Of a stretch of 35,827 nt of DNA, positions 13,793-22,089 are shown one piece after another (the stretch's first letter is position 1; every line of letters starts with the position of its first letter). Below the pieces are notes generated by a model, which was not told the origin of the DNA, made no database searches, and saw nothing but the letters and a program-made list of their open reading frames with translations. A program made the translations under genes and the position numbers. Source of the stretch: Bacteroidales bacterium (GTDB lineage: Bacteria > Bacteroidota > Bacteroidia > Bacteroidales > UBA932); the NCBI GenBank assembly GCA_017534745.1, contig JAFXVX010000008.1:1-35827 (forward strand). The letters are read 5' to 3'.

Positions 13793-14845
13793 CTATTTGC
13801 GCTTCTTGAAGGCTTCGGAGGCGTAGGAAAATGCGCCGAGGATGATGTCGGTGAGGACCTGGGACTCGTGGGAAAGGGTGGCGAAGATGAGGCCCATCTG
13901 GAAGGGGACGCCGTAGATGGAGAGAAGGGCGCCGGCGACGATGGTGTGGAAGGCGCCGAACCCGCCGGGGACGGGGACGAGGGAACTGAGCGAGCCGGCG
14001 ACCATCAGGATGAGGGCGTCGATTATCGTGAGGTTCCTTGCCAACTCCACGCCGCGGGCCATCTCCGGGTCGGTAAACTGCGCGGGATCCATCCCCTGGA
14101 TAGCGAGAAGGACCGTCTCGCTCATCATCCAGTAGCCGACCCAGATGAGAGCCGTGAGCACGAAGAACTTCCATGAGTCCTTCATCTTGATACAGCTCTT
14201 GAAGCCGTCCCACATGCCGCCGAAGAAGTCCAGGACGGACCCGGCGGCGTTGCTCTTTTTGCGGAACAGGCGGAGCAGCAGCCAGCCGACAATAGCGGCC
14301 GCGACGGCCGCGAGGACAATCCACCAAAGATCCGCTTTGTCCTTGAGGCCCGGGAGGATGGTGTCCTTGAGATAAGTCCCGGCGCGACCCGCAAGAAGCG
14401 GGAGCGAGAGAACGAGGAAGATGACAAGGGAAATGACGTCCCAGACCCTGTCCGCGATGCCGGTCCCGAGGGCCTTGTCCATCGAGGCCTTCTTCTTCCC
14501 GTCCTCGTCCACGGCGGAATTGCGGGCGATGACGCCGCACCGGACGATCTCGCCGACCCTCGGAAGGGCGACGTTGACGAGCATTCCGATGTTGACGGCG
14601 TTGAACATGGTGCTCCTGGTCGTGGAGGGGTCTATAGGAAGGAGCATCATGCGCCAGCGCATGGCCCTCAGGTAGAGCACCACGCCGCCGACGAGCATCG
14701 AAGCGACCACCCACTCCCATCGGCACGCCTTTAGCGCGACGCCGAAATCATGCCAGGAAATCCCCTTGAACGAAAAGTACAGAAGCGCTCCCGCCGCAAG
14801 CAGCGACAGCGAGTACTTGAGGACATTCTTTACCTTTCCGTTCAT
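13793..14845 (-). CDS. Flippase-like (LPG synthase TM / UPF0104 family) integral membrane protein
   Basis: A 350-residue polytopic inner-membrane protein with about eight hydrophobic segments. It resembles the family named after the transmembrane part of lysylphosphatidylglycerol synthase (UPF0104), whose members are thought to move or modify lipid-linked substrates. Characteristic segments are LYLRAMRWRMML, the loop NIGMLVNVALPRVGEIVRCGV, GIADRVWDV, and the C-terminal VPVPGGFGAFHTIVAGAL. The ATG at 14845 is preferred over an in-frame TTG at 14872. A TAATTTTG promoter box (14858-14851 on this strand) sits just upstream of that ATG, so the message could be nearly leaderless. The substrate is unknown. 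Confidence 0.8.
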   Translation of the reverse strand: MNGKVKNVLKYSLSLLAAGALLYFSFKGISWHDFGVALKACRWEWVVASMLVGGVVLYLRAMRWRMMLLPIDPSTTRSTMFNAVNIGMLVNVALPRVGEIVRCGVIARNSAVDEDGKKKASMDKALGTGIADRVWDVISLVIFLVLSLPLLAGRAGTYLKDTILPGLKDKADLWWIVLAAVAAAIVGWLLLRLFRKKSNAAGSVLDFFGGMWDGFKSCIKMKDSWKFFVLTALIWVGYWMMSETVLLAIQGMDPAQFTDPEMARGVELARNLTIIDALILMVAGSLSSLVPVPGGFGAFHTIVAGALLSIYGVPFQMGLIFATLSHESQVLTDIILGAFSYASEAFKKRK

Positions 14846-14850
14846 CTCCA

Positions 14851-14858
14851 CAAAATTA
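14851..14858 (-). promoter_or_regulatory. Bacteroidota -7 box for the flippase-like gene
   Basis: Read on the minus strand this is TAATTTTG, a full match to TAnnTTTG. A TTTG lies about 16 bases further upstream and could serve as the -33 element. The box ends only 6 bases before the chosen ATG, implying a very short or absent leader. Confidence 0.5.
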
Positions 14859-14882
14859 GTCAATTTTTTCAAAACAAATTCT

Positions 14883-14890
14883 TAATTTTG
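14883..14890 (+). promoter_or_regulatory. Bacteroidota -7 box for the PfkB kinase gene
   Basis: TAATTTTG matches the TAnnTTTG consensus and lies 21 bases before the ATG at 14912. It forms a divergent pair with the box at 14851-14858. Confidence 0.6.
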
Positions 14891-14911
14891 CAATTCAGAA
14901 ACAATCTTTGT

Positions 14912-15907
14912 ATGAAATCTATCCTCGGTATCGGCAACGCCCTTACAGACATCCTCGCGGTGCTTCCTGATGACACTCTTCTCAGAAAATTCCACCTGCC
15001 CAGGGGAAGCATGCAGCACGTCGATATGGAGACGGGCGACAAGATCTGGTCCACCCTCAAGGAAATAGGCGTCAAGTACGTCCCCGGCGGCAGCGCAGCC
15101 AACACGATTACCTGTACCTCGATCTTCGGTATGCCCTCCGGCTACATCGGCAAGATCGGCAACGACGACCTCGGCAATCTCTTCAAGAGCACCATGGAGC
15201 AGTTCGGCGTCCAGGCCAGGATGCTCTACGGGACCAAATCCTCCGGCCGCTGCATGGTGTTCATCACCGGCGCCAACGCCGAGAGGACCTTCGCCGACTA
15301 CATGGGCTCCGCCCTTGAGATGGGCCCGGAGGATCTCAAACCCGAGTATTTCGAAGGCTACGACTACTTCCACATCGAGGGCTACCTCGTCCAGAACCAG
15401 GACCTTATCCGCACCGCGGTCAGGATGGCGAAGGACGCCGGGTGCATCATATCCATCGACATGGCCTCCTATAACGTCGTGGAGTCCAACGAGGCCTTCC
15501 TCCACTCCCTTGTGGACGACTACGTGGACATAGTCTTCGCCAACGAGACCGAGGCGCGCGCCTTCACCAAGCTCGAGCGCCGCGAGGCCCTCGATGAGCT
15601 GTCGCACCACTGCGACATCGCCGTCGTCAAGGTCGGCAAGGACGGTTCCATGGTCCAGAGCGGTGATGAATACCACTACATCGAAGCCTGGCCCGCCGCT
15701 ACCATCGACGCGACAGGCGCCGGCGACACCTACGCGGCCGGATTCCTCTACGCCCATTCCCTCGGGATGCCCCTCAGGACCTGCGGCGAGATAGGTTCCA
15801 TCATCGCGGCGAAGGTCGTCGAGGTAATCGGGACCAAGATCGACGTCCCCCGCTGGAGGGACGCCAAGGCCGAAATACGTCAACTCATAGCCGAGGCCGG
15901 AAAATGA
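14912..15907 (+). CDS. PfkB-family carbohydrate/adenosine kinase
   Basis: A 331-residue ribokinase/PfkB-superfamily kinase that phosphorylates a sugar or nucleoside with ATP. The N-terminal GIGNALTDILA and GGSAANT motifs, and the C-terminal signature DATGAGDTYAAGF (from D266, catalytic base D272), are intact. The protein resembles the adenosine kinase-like branch common in Bacteroidota, but the substrate cannot be fixed from sequence. The start is taken at 14912, behind the TAATTTTG box. The frame is open further upstream, but that extension would run through the promoter. The stop overlaps the next gene by 4 bp (ATGA), so the two are translationally coupled. Confidence 0.9.
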   Translation: MKSILGIGNALTDILAVLPDDTLLRKFHLPRGSMQHVDMETGDKIWSTLKEIGVKYVPGGSAANTITCTSIFGMPSGYIGKIGNDDLGNLFKSTMEQFGVQARMLYGTKSSGRCMVFITGANAERTFADYMGSALEMGPEDLKPEYFEGYDYFHIEGYLVQNQDLIRTAVRMAKDAGCIISIDMASYNVVESNEAFLHSLVDDYVDIVFANETEARAFTKLERREALDELSHHCDIAVVKVGKDGSMVQSGDEYHYIEAWPAATIDATGAGDTYAAGFLYAHSLGMPLRTCGEIGSIIAAKVVEVIGTKIDVPRWRDAKAEIRQLIAEAGK

Positions 15908-16446
15908 ACGTCATAGAAGGAATCAAAGGAATATTCCGCCGCCATTGCCTGAAGAAATATTCTTCGGACGTGCCGACCGGCATCGTCCCGGTGTCGAAAC
16001 TCAACTCAGCCGTCGCCTTCATCGACGTGGAGGACACCTCCTTCGATGAATGCAAAGGCCTGCTGGTCAATTTCTTCCGGGAGAACGACATCAAGGGTGA
16101 AATCTTCTTCTTCGACTTCCGTCACCTCAGCGAAGGCGAGAGGCTCATCACCAGCATAACAACGACTATCCTCCGCAAGGACCTCAACTGGTTTGGCCGC
16201 CCGTCGAAGGAAAAGGTGGACCTGATGCTGAAGGGCGAGCCGGATCTTTTCATTTCGCTTATACGTAAGGAAGAGTTTCCCATCGAGTTTATGGCCAAGT
16301 GCTCCCGTGCCCGTTTCAAGATCGGGCGCAGGCAGCTTCCCGGGAACACCTTTGACCTCGTAGTCAGCGACTCCCGCGAAAGGCCCTGCTCGCAGGCGGA
16401 CCTTTTCCGGCAGATACTCGTCTATCTGGCTAAGATTAAGGAGTAA
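15904..16446 (+). CDS. Conserved Bacteroidota protein of unknown function (DUF6913-like)
   Basis: A 180-residue cytoplasmic protein without signal peptide or membrane span. Visible elements are an N-terminal basic helix, VAFIDVEDTSFDECKGLLVNFF, a central FFFDFRHLSEGERL, and a late RKEEFPIEFMAKCSRARFKIG. It resembles the short conserved proteins annotated as DUF6913 in Bacteroidota; this assignment is from memory of the family pattern. It starts inside the stop of the PfkB kinase gene (ATGA overlap). It ends by overlapping the tail of the convergent small membrane protein gene by 11 bp. I cannot name a function. Confidence 0.75.
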   Translation: MNVIEGIKGIFRRHCLKKYSSDVPTGIVPVSKLNSAVAFIDVEDTSFDECKGLLVNFFRENDIKGEIFFFDFRHLSEGERLITSITTTILRKDLNWFGRPSKEKVDLMLKGEPDLFISLIRKEEFPIEFMAKCSRARFKIGRRQLPGNTFDLVVSDSRERPCSQADLFRQILVYLAKIKE

Positions 16447-16915
16447 AAAGCCTGAATGCTCCGAAAACGCCCAGCGAGGCGGCGAGCATAATCACTCCCG
16501 CGAGGACAACTCCCAGCATCACAAACAGCACGCTCTTCTTGAAGTCCATATTCAGGAGGCTGGCCGCGAGCGTGCCGGTCCACGCACCGGTTCCGGGGAG
16601 AGGAATCCCCACAAACAGAAGCAGGGCGATATAGAGTCCATGGCCGGACTTCGATTCCAGCTTTATCCTTGCCTTGTCGCCCTTCTCAAGACACCAGCGG
16701 AAGAAGCCGCCGACGTATTTGAGGTCCTTGCCCCACTCGAGGATTTTCCGGCCGAAAAAGAATATGAACGGCACTGGGATCATATTGCCGATAACGGCGA
16801 CGATATACGACGGCACAAGCGGCAGGGAGAATCCGACGGCATAAGGGATGGCGCCGCGGAGCTCGATGAGCGGCACCATCGAAATAAGGAACACTATCAG
16901 GTATTTCTTCAGCAT
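16436..16915 (-). CDS. Small multidrug export-like integral membrane protein (COG2426 / PF06695 type)
   Basis: A 159-residue inner-membrane protein with four or so hydrophobic segments. The N-terminal VPLIELRGAIPYAVGF, then NMIPVPFIFFFGRKILEW, and the loop GIPLPGTGAWTGTLAA are hallmarks of the family annotated as putative small multidrug exporters; transport has not been firmly established for it. It is the last gene of a minus-strand operon: its ATG overlaps the stop of the exonuclease III gene by one base (TGATG). Its own end overlaps the convergent unknown gene by 11 bp, so there is no room for a separate terminator. Confidence 0.85.
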   Translation of the reverse strand: MLKKYLIVFLISMVPLIELRGAIPYAVGFSLPLVPSYIVAVIGNMIPVPFIFFFGRKILEWGKDLKYVGGFFRWCLEKGDKARIKLESKSGHGLYIALLLFVGIPLPGTGAWTGTLAASLLNMDFKKSVLFVMLGVVLAGVIMLAASLGVFGAFRLFTP

Positions 16916-17679
16916 CAGATCTTGAGAGTCAGTGTCACGGGACAGTGGTCCGAACCATAGATGTCGTTGAGTATATCGGCATCCGCCACCGCGGGAGCAA
17001 GGGATTCCGACACGAGGAAATAGTCGATGCGCCAGCCGACGTTCCTCTCACGTGCGGCCATGCGGTAGCTCCACCAGGAATATTTCACATCTTCAGGATG
17101 AAGAGCGCGCCAGGTGTCGATGAACCCGGCGGCGAGGAGCTTTCCGAACGCTCCCCTCTCCTCGTCGGAGAAGCCGGCGTTGAAGTGGTTCGTGTCGGGA
17201 TTTTTGAGGTCTATTTCGTTGTGGGCCACATTCATGTCGCCGCAGACGACGACGGGCTTCCCCTCGGCTTCAAGGCCTTTGAGGAAGGCCCTGAAGGCAT
17301 CCTCCCACGACATCCTGTAGTCCAGCCTCCGGAGGCCGTCCTGCGAATTGGGGGTATAGACGCACACAAGGAAGAATTTCTCCATCTCGAGGGTCACGAC
17401 CCGGCCTTCGGTGTCGTGCTCCGGAATCCCGATTCCGTAGCGGACACCGACAGGGTTCTTTCGCGTGTATATTACCGTGCCCGAATAGCCCTTCTTCTCG
17501 GCATAGTTCCACCAGGAGGTGTAGCCGGGGAATTCGAGGTCTATCTGGCCGGGCTGGAGCTTTGTCTCCTGAAGGCAGACAAAGTCGGCGTCAAACTCCA
17601 CGAATATGTCCGCGAAGCCCTTTCCGGCGACGGCACGCAGGCCGTTCACATTCCAGGAAACGAATTTCAGAGTGTCCAC
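16915..17679 (-). CDS. xth: Exodeoxyribonuclease III (AP endonuclease, xth family)
   Basis: A 254-residue member of the exonuclease III/EEP family that incises DNA at abasic sites and removes 3' blocking groups in base excision repair. The active-site motifs are all present: [11 protein letters not shown] at the N-terminus, [10 protein letters not shown] (metal-binding Glu), [22 protein letters not shown], and the terminal GSDHCPVTL with its catalytic Asp-His pair. The start is a GTG at 17679 that lies inside the end of cysS (13-bp overlap). The gene belongs to the operon lipoprotein, cysS, xth, small membrane protein. Confidence 0.95.
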   Translation of the reverse strand: MDTLKFVSWNVNGLRAVAGKGFADIFVEFDADFVCLQETKLQPGQIDLEFPGYTSWWNYAEKKGYSGTVIYTRKNPVGVRYGIGIPEHDTEGRVVTLEMEKFFLVCVYTPNSQDGLRRLDYRMSWEDAFRAFLKGLEAEGKPVVVCGDMNVAHNEIDLKNPDTNHFNAGFSDEERGAFGKLLAAGFIDTWRALHPEDVKYSWWSYRMAARERNVGWRIDYFLVSESLAPAVADADILNDIYGSDHCPVTLTLKI

Positions 17680-19124
17680 GTCGAGCCTTCCTTAGAGTCC
17701 TTGACGGTGATGCCAAGAGTGGCAAGGGCGTCGCGTATGCGGTCGCTCTCTGCCCAGTCTTTGGCCTCACGGGCCTTGCGCCGGCTTTCCAGCACTATAT
17801 CCATCACTCCCTCAAGGGCTTTCTCCGCCCTGGAGGAGCCGGCCGCCTCGTCGTCGGTGAGCCCGAGGACGCCTTCGAGGGCATCCGCGAAGAGCTTTTT
17901 AAGCGCATCGGCATCGGCCGGGCTGAGCCCGCCGGTGTTAATCATCTTCACGGCCTCGAAGATGTGGGCTATGGCTATCGGAGTGTTGAGATCGTCGCAG
18001 AGGGCGTCCCAGACGTTCTCGACGAGCGCCGCGACGGCCGCCGAGGGCTCGCCCGGAGCGGACGGCATCGCCGCGAGGTCGCGGGCCGCCTGCATCACCC
18101 TCCTGTATCCCTTCCCTGCCGCCTCAAGGGCTTCGTTGGAGAAGTCAAGGGTGCTCCTGTAGTGGGCCTGAAGGATGAAGAACCGGATAGTCATCGGGGA
18201 ATATGCCCTCGCAAGCTTCGGATGGTTGCCGGAGAAGAGTTCCGGCAGGGTAATGAAGTTGCCGAGGGACTTGCCCATCTTCTGACCTTCGATGGTAATC
18301 ATGTTGTTGTGGACCCAGTAGCGGACGCCCTGGGTGCCGCGCGAAGCCTGGTTCTGGGCGATTTCGCACTCGTGGTGGGGGAACATAAGGTCCATGCCGC
18401 CGCCGTGGATGTCGAATTCACGGCCGAGGTATTTTTCGCCCATCACGGAGCACTCGAGGTGCCAGCCCGGGAAACCTTCGCCCCACGGCGACGGCCAGTG
18501 CATAATGTGCTCCGGCTCAGCCTTTTTCCAGAGGGCGAAGTCATACGGGGCCTTCTTGTCCGACTGCCCGTCGAGGGAACGTGTGCCCTCGAGGGTCGCA
18601 TCCAGCGTCCTCCCGGAGAGGACGCCGTAGTGGAAGTCGGCGTTGTATTTCTCCACGTCGAAATAGACGCTGCCGTTGGACTCGTAGGCGTATCCGGCCT
18701 CGAGGATCTTCTTTATGGCTTCGATCTGCTCGATGATGTGGCCCGAGGCGCGGGGCTCGATGGAGGGCGACTGCACTCCGAGAAGCCGCATGGCCTCATG
18801 GTAGCGCTCGGTGTAGGTCTGGACAACCTCCATAGGTTCGAGCTCCTCCAGGCGTGCCTTCTTCGCTATCTTGTCCTCGCCGTCGTCGGCGTCGTGCTCA
18901 AGGTGGCCGACGTCCGTGATGTTGCGGACGTAGCGCACCTTGTAGCCGAGGTACTTCAGGAGGCGGAACAGAACGTCGTAGGTGATGCCCGGCCTGGCGT
19001 GGCCGAGGTGGGCTTCACCATAGACGGTCGGGCCGCAGACGTACATCCCGACGTGGCCGGGATGTATCGGCGTGAAGAGTTCCTTTTCGCGTGAAAGGGT
19101 GTTGGTAAGGTATAATGGCCTCAT
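17667..19124 (-). CDS. cysS: Cysteine--tRNA ligase
   Basis: A 485-residue class I aminoacyl-tRNA synthetase that charges tRNA-Cys. The zinc ligand C30 (YVCGPTVYG), the HIGH-type motif HLGH (residues 39-42), the segment [10 protein letters not shown] with the second zinc cysteine, [10 protein letters not shown] with the remaining ligands, and the ATP-binding KMGKS (residues 282-286) are visible. The glycine in KMGKS is a tolerated variant, as far as I recall common in this phylum. The ATG overlaps the stop of the upstream lipoprotein gene by 4 bp, and the 3' end overlaps xth by 13 bp. Confidence 0.97.
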   Translation of the reverse strand: MRPLYLTNTLSREKELFTPIHPGHVGMYVCGPTVYGEAHLGHARPGITYDVLFRLLKYLGYKVRYVRNITDVGHLEHDADDGEDKIAKKARLEELEPMEVVQTYTERYHEAMRLLGVQSPSIEPRASGHIIEQIEAIKKILEAGYAYESNGSVYFDVEKYNADFHYGVLSGRTLDATLEGTRSLDGQSDKKAPYDFALWKKAEPEHIMHWPSPWGEGFPGWHLECSVMGEKYLGREFDIHGGGMDLMFPHHECEIAQNQASRGTQGVRYWVHNNMITIEGQKMGKSLGNFITLPELFSGNHPKLARAYSPMTIRFFILQAHYRSTLDFSNEALEAAGKGYRRVMQAARDLAAMPSAPGEPSAAVAALVENVWDALCDDLNTPIAIAHIFEAVKMINTGGLSPADADALKKLFADALEGVLGLTDDEAAGSSRAEKALEGVMDIVLESRRKAREAKDWAESDRIRDALATLGITVKDSKEGSTWTL

Positions 19125-20422
19125 CGTGTGGATTTAAGCAATTTAATCGTACGGGGGGCGTTCTTCCTGGCCTTGAAGATCATGGGCGCCCCGGAGGGAG
19201 CCGGGTCGGCCCCTTCAGTGTCTGTGAACGTACACTTGGCGTATGCTCCGGTAGGATAACACGTCTCAGGATCATAGGCGATCAGGTAGGCTTCGAAGTC
19301 CCCCTTGACGGCTTCATAGAGGGAGCAGTAAGTCCCTGGAGCCGTGTTGTAAATATCAGAAGCAGTGTATCCGCAAATGACGTCGGTGGCGTAGAAATCG
19401 AGGAAGTCATTGAGCATATAGCTCCGGAGAGTTTCAGCTTTGTCAATCAGGCCGGCTTTTTCGAGGATGAAACTGAACGGCGTGGACCCCGTCCCGGCTA
19501 CTGTGAAGAATTCGCAGTCGGACGGTCCTTCGTCGAACTCGTGCTCCTGGACTCCGGCATAAGTGACTGTCCACTCATCGCTTTTATCCGTCAGGGTAAG
19601 CCCGCCGAAATAAGTGTCGTAATCGAAAAGGTCCATCGGAGTCTTGCCGTAGCGGCCGGTAGCCTTTCCGGTCGCGTCGAACTCCATGATGTAGAAGTTG
19701 GTCTGTCCGGCGCCCCAGTATATAGCATACATTTGGGCCGCTTCGCTTGAACTCCACAGGAGATCACCAACCCTGGCACCGCCGGCAATCTGACTTGAGA
19801 GATTCTGCGAGAAGTTGTCCAGCAGTCCCTCAACCGTACCATGGTAGTACTCTTCCAAATCTGCATCCGTGTTCGCCTCTACCCAGAAATACTTGATACC
19901 TGGGACAGTAGCGGCCAAGTTTATGACAGGCTTATCTCCGAGAGCCTCGTCATAATACGGCGCGCTGGTCTGCCTGACGCTCCAGGAGCTCATGAGCTGG
20001 AGGTCATAGTGCGGAGTACCTCCGCCGATTTTAAGATAAATAGTGGCGGTGTTTGTCCGGGAGATGGTCGCTCCGCCGGCATAACTGATTGTAAAAGTAG
20101 CACAGTAGTTGCCGTCGGAAAGGCCTTCCATATCCTTAACCTTGACCCTCAGCTGCGCGCTGGTCGAGCCGGGCGCGATGAAAATGGGATTATCATATTC
20201 CAGCGAACCGCCAGGAAGAGCCTTGCTGGTTCCAAGATCCCTTTCGAGATATGAGAGGCCGATGGTAACCTCGTTGGAAGAGGCTTCAGACAGCAGGATG
20301 GTAAGTGTCGCGGTACTCTCTACGAAGGAGTTGTCGCCGAGAAGGGCGACCTCAACCCTGTTTTTGTTGCAGGCCGTGAAGAGAGTGGCGGCGAGAATAA
20401 TCAGTCCAAATAATTTTTTCAT
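19121..20422 (-). CDS. Predicted surface/periplasmic lipoprotein of unknown function
   Basis: A 433-residue protein with a lipoprotein signal peptide: MKKL, a hydrophobic stretch, and lipobox TAC with acylated C18. The first ~115 residues after the signal look like a beta-sandwich of the DUF1735/Calx-beta-like sort found in Bacteroidota outer-surface lipoproteins ([47 protein letters not shown]). The rest (about 135-433) contains repeated aromatic-rich strands and no motif I recognise. It is the first gene of the operon with cysS (4-bp ATGA overlap), an odd partner for a tRNA synthetase. A TATATTTC box (20454-20447, one mismatch to TAnnTTTG) has a TTTG 20 bases upstream and probably drives the operon. 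Confidence 0.8.
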   Translation of the reverse strand: MKKLFGLIILAATLFTACNKNRVEVALLGDNSFVESTATLTILLSEASSNEVTIGLSYLERDLGTSKALPGGSLEYDNPIFIAPGSTSAQLRVKVKDMEGLSDGNYCATFTISYAGGATISRTNTATIYLKIGGGTPHYDLQLMSSWSVRQTSAPYYDEALGDKPVINLAATVPGIKYFWVEANTDADLEEYYHGTVEGLLDNFSQNLSSQIAGGARVGDLLWSSSEAAQMYAIYWGAGQTNFYIMEFDATGKATGRYGKTPMDLFDYDTYFGGLTLTDKSDEWTVTYAGVQEHEFDEGPSDCEFFTVAGTGSTPFSFILEKAGLIDKAETLRSYMLNDFLDFYATDVICGYTASDIYNTAPGTYCSLYEAVKGDFEAYLIAYDPETCYPTGAYAKCTFTDTEGADPAPSGAPMIFKARKNAPRTIKLLKSTR

Positions 20423-20446
20423 GGCGAAACAAGTGGTATAAGCCTC

Positions 20447-20454
20447 GAAATATA
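20447..20454 (-). promoter_or_regulatory. Probable -7 box of the lipoprotein-cysS operon
   Basis: Read on the minus strand this is TATATTTC, 7 of 8 positions of TAnnTTTG. A TTTG lies 20 bases upstream, close to the normal -33/-7 spacing in Bacteroidota. It is 25 bases from the ATG. Confidence 0.5.
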
Positions 20455-20485
20455 GTCAAAAAATCTATTCAATTCAAATTTTGCC

Positions 20486-20493
20486 TATATTTG
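20486..20493 (+). promoter_or_regulatory. Bacteroidota -7 box in front of a decayed lipoprotein gene
   Basis: TATATTTG is an exact TAnnTTTG match, 20 bases before the ATG at 20513. No clear -33 TTTG precedes it. The promoter may still be active although the gene behind it is broken; folD downstream could benefit. Confidence 0.5.
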
Positions 20494-20512
20494 CGTAGTT
20501 TAAAACGGTGAT

Positions 20513-20945
20513 ATGTCTTCAAAAAAAATTGTTTGCATTGCACTTGCAGCGCTGATGGCCTCGCTTGCCGTTTCCTGCAAGAAGGACAAAAAGAGCGACG
20601 AGAATATAAACTTCTCGACAATCCCTTTATTTCCCTCTGGAGGGGTATAAAGACGGCGACAGTCTGGTGAACGGGACTACTAGTTGGCATGACAGTATGG
20701 GTCTGCCTTATGTGACATATCATCAGGGGTTCTACTGGTTGTCAGGACTATCCAGTGATAAAAGAGATCCGTATAGTCGGGCTAAAGTGGTTAAATTATG
20801 GCTTCACTCCGGGGCTGATCCATTTGAATGGGGATATTGGGATGACGGGCAGCACGACCTTTATGAACTAAAGCCAGCTACGCCTTCGGTAGAAGTGTTG
20901 GGGGGATACCGCTTTTTAGGTTATACCATCCGTCCAGTCTGGTAG
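20513..20945 (+). pseudogene. Decayed major-paralogous-domain (FISUMP-type) lipoprotein, frameshifted and internally deleted
   Basis: The ATG at 20513 opens a 45-codon frame that encodes a good lipoprotein signal (SLAVSC, acylated C22, then KKDKKSDEN). It stops at 20648-20650. A second frame, open from 20610 to the TAG at 20943-20945, encodes YFPLEGYKDGDSL, HQGFYWLSG and the terminal GYTIRPVW. This resembles the end of Fibrobacter-succinogenes-type major paralogous domains (AGYRDG ... YWSS ... VRPV). A real family member would be several hundred residues long. The simplest reading is a lipoprotein gene that lost its middle and suffered a frameshift between about 20610 and 20645. A short secreted peptide from the first frame cannot be excluded. 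Confidence 0.65.
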
Positions 20946-20968
20946 GCCGGGCGCAGAAATTCCTTGAT

Positions 20969-21805
20969 ATGGTTATTATTGACGGAAAAAAGATTGCGGC
21001 GGAGCTGCGGGCGGAAGTGGCTGCCCGCGTGGCGGGATGCGCCAGGGCGCCGCACCTTGCAGTGATTGTCGTTGGGGACGATCCCGCGAGCGCCGTGTAT
21101 GTCCACAACAAGGCCATCGCCTGCGAGAAGGCGGGGATGCGCAACACTACGGTTGCACTTCCGGCCTCTGCCTCCGAGGATGAGTTGCTGTCGGTCATTG
21201 CAGGTCTCAATTCTGATCCTGCAGTGGACGGCATCCTCGTCCAGCTCCCTCTCCCCAGGCATATCGACGAGGACCGCATCCTCGCGGCCATCGCGCTTGA
21301 GAAGGACGTCGACGGGTTCCACCCCGGGAACGTCGCCGCCCTTTTCCAGAAGCGCCCCTGTGCCGTTCCGTGCACTCCGAAAGGCATAATGAAACTCCTT
21401 GAGGCCTACGGCATCGAGCCCTGCGGCAAGCGGGCTGTCGTCATCGGCCGCAGCCGCATAGTGGGCCTCCCCGTCGCTAAGCTCCTGCTGGACGCCAACG
21501 CAACTGTGACAATCTGCCACACACGCACGGTGAACCTTGCCGCCGTGACCCGCGAGGCCGACATCATCGTCGTCGCCTCCGGTCACCCGGAGACGCTACG
21601 CGGCGATATGGTCCGCGAGGGCGCCGTCGTCATCGACGTAGGCATCAACCGCGACCCCGTGACCGGGGCCCTCTGCGGCGACGTCCTCTTCGACGAGGTC
21701 GCCCCGAAGGCCTCCTTCATCACGCCCGTCCCCGGCGGCGTCGGTCCCATGACCACCGCCTGCCTCCTCGAGAACACCCTCGAGCTCTATCTGAATCGAC
21801 CGTGA
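20969..21805 (+). CDS. folD: Bifunctional methylenetetrahydrofolate dehydrogenase/cyclohydrolase
   Basis: FolD interconverts 5,10-methylene-THF, methenyl-THF and 10-formyl-THF in one-carbon metabolism. The 278-residue protein is of normal length. It has the catalytic YVHNK (Y44, K48), the VDGILVQLPLP signature, KDVDGFHP, the Rossmann motif VIGRSRIVGLPVAKLL, and the C-terminal PVPGGVGPMTTA. It stands alone between two decayed lipoprotein remnants, 24 bp after the first and directly before the second. It has no obvious promoter of its own other than the one at 20486. Confidence 0.97.
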   Translation: MVIIDGKKIAAELRAEVAARVAGCARAPHLAVIVVGDDPASAVYVHNKAIACEKAGMRNTTVALPASASEDELLSVIAGLNSDPAVDGILVQLPLPRHIDEDRILAAIALEKDVDGFHPGNVAALFQKRPCAVPCTPKGIMKLLEAYGIEPCGKRAVVIGRSRIVGLPVAKLLLDANATVTICHTRTVNLAAVTREADIIVVASGHPETLRGDMVREGAVVIDVGINRDPVTGALCGDVLFDEVAPKASFITPVPGGVGPMTTACLLENTLELYLNRP

Positions 21806-21914
21806 AAATTACCCTGACGCCTACTACGTATGGTTCAGCCTTGAGTATGGCCGCAAAGTCACCAGCGGCAACTGTAGCTACTCCCAAATGATCCGCCCCG
21901 TCTTGAACGACTAG
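21795..21914 (+). pseudogene. C-terminal remnant of a second FISUMP-type lipoprotein
   Basis: A frame open from 21795 to the TAG at 21912-21914 encodes NYPDAYYVWFSLEYGRKV, then SYSQMIRPVLND. It has no start codon. The run of alternating aromatic strand, R-x-V and a final I/V-RPV is the typical end of the major-paralogous-domain family and parallels the end of the remnant before folD. The first 11 bases overlap the end of folD. It is too short to be a gene and is best read as debris left by recombination or deletion. Confidence 0.6.
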
Positions 21915-21929
21915 CGAAGGCCTCTCCCT

Positions 21930-22071
21930 CCCGCACCCCCGGCCACACCATGGTTCAAATTGTCGCACTGAGACAGGGGTCGGCGTGGCCAAGCCCGGGT
22001 CGCGAGGTGGGGATGGCCACGCAAAGTGCCCCCGAGCGCACCGGAACGTGTGTTGGCGTGGCCGGGGTCGC
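21930..22071 (-). repeat. REP/BIME-like intergenic repeat, copy C (inverted relative to A and B)
   Basis: A 142-bp element in the gap between the folD remnant and the convergent acyltransferase gene. On the plus strand four half-units alternate: GGCCACACC (21941), GGCGTGGCC (21982), GGCCACGC (22015) and GGCGTGGCC (22055), with spacings of about 41, 33 and 40 bases. The central pair can form a hairpin with 8 perfect pairs. Its reverse complement matches copy B along its length and the right half of copy A. Confidence 0.85.
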
Positions 22072-22089
22072 GGAAGGAGCCCGCGTTTA

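Noticed and set aside
18267..18281. KMGKS in place of KMSKS in cysteinyl-tRNA synthetase.
   Set aside because: The glycine is a known tolerated variant, and as far as I recall it is usual for this enzyme in Bacteroidota; all other motifs are intact.
17562..19094. A 510-codon plus-strand frame opposite xth and cysS, and others opposite rplA, rpoB and the acyltransferase gene.
   Set aside because: These are shadows of well-supported genes, and none shows recognisable motifs or a promoter.
20513..20650. A 45-residue secreted lipoprotein as a genuine small gene.
   Set aside because: The family-like sequence continues in another frame immediately downstream, so a frameshifted remnant is the better explanation; a functional peptide is not fully excluded.
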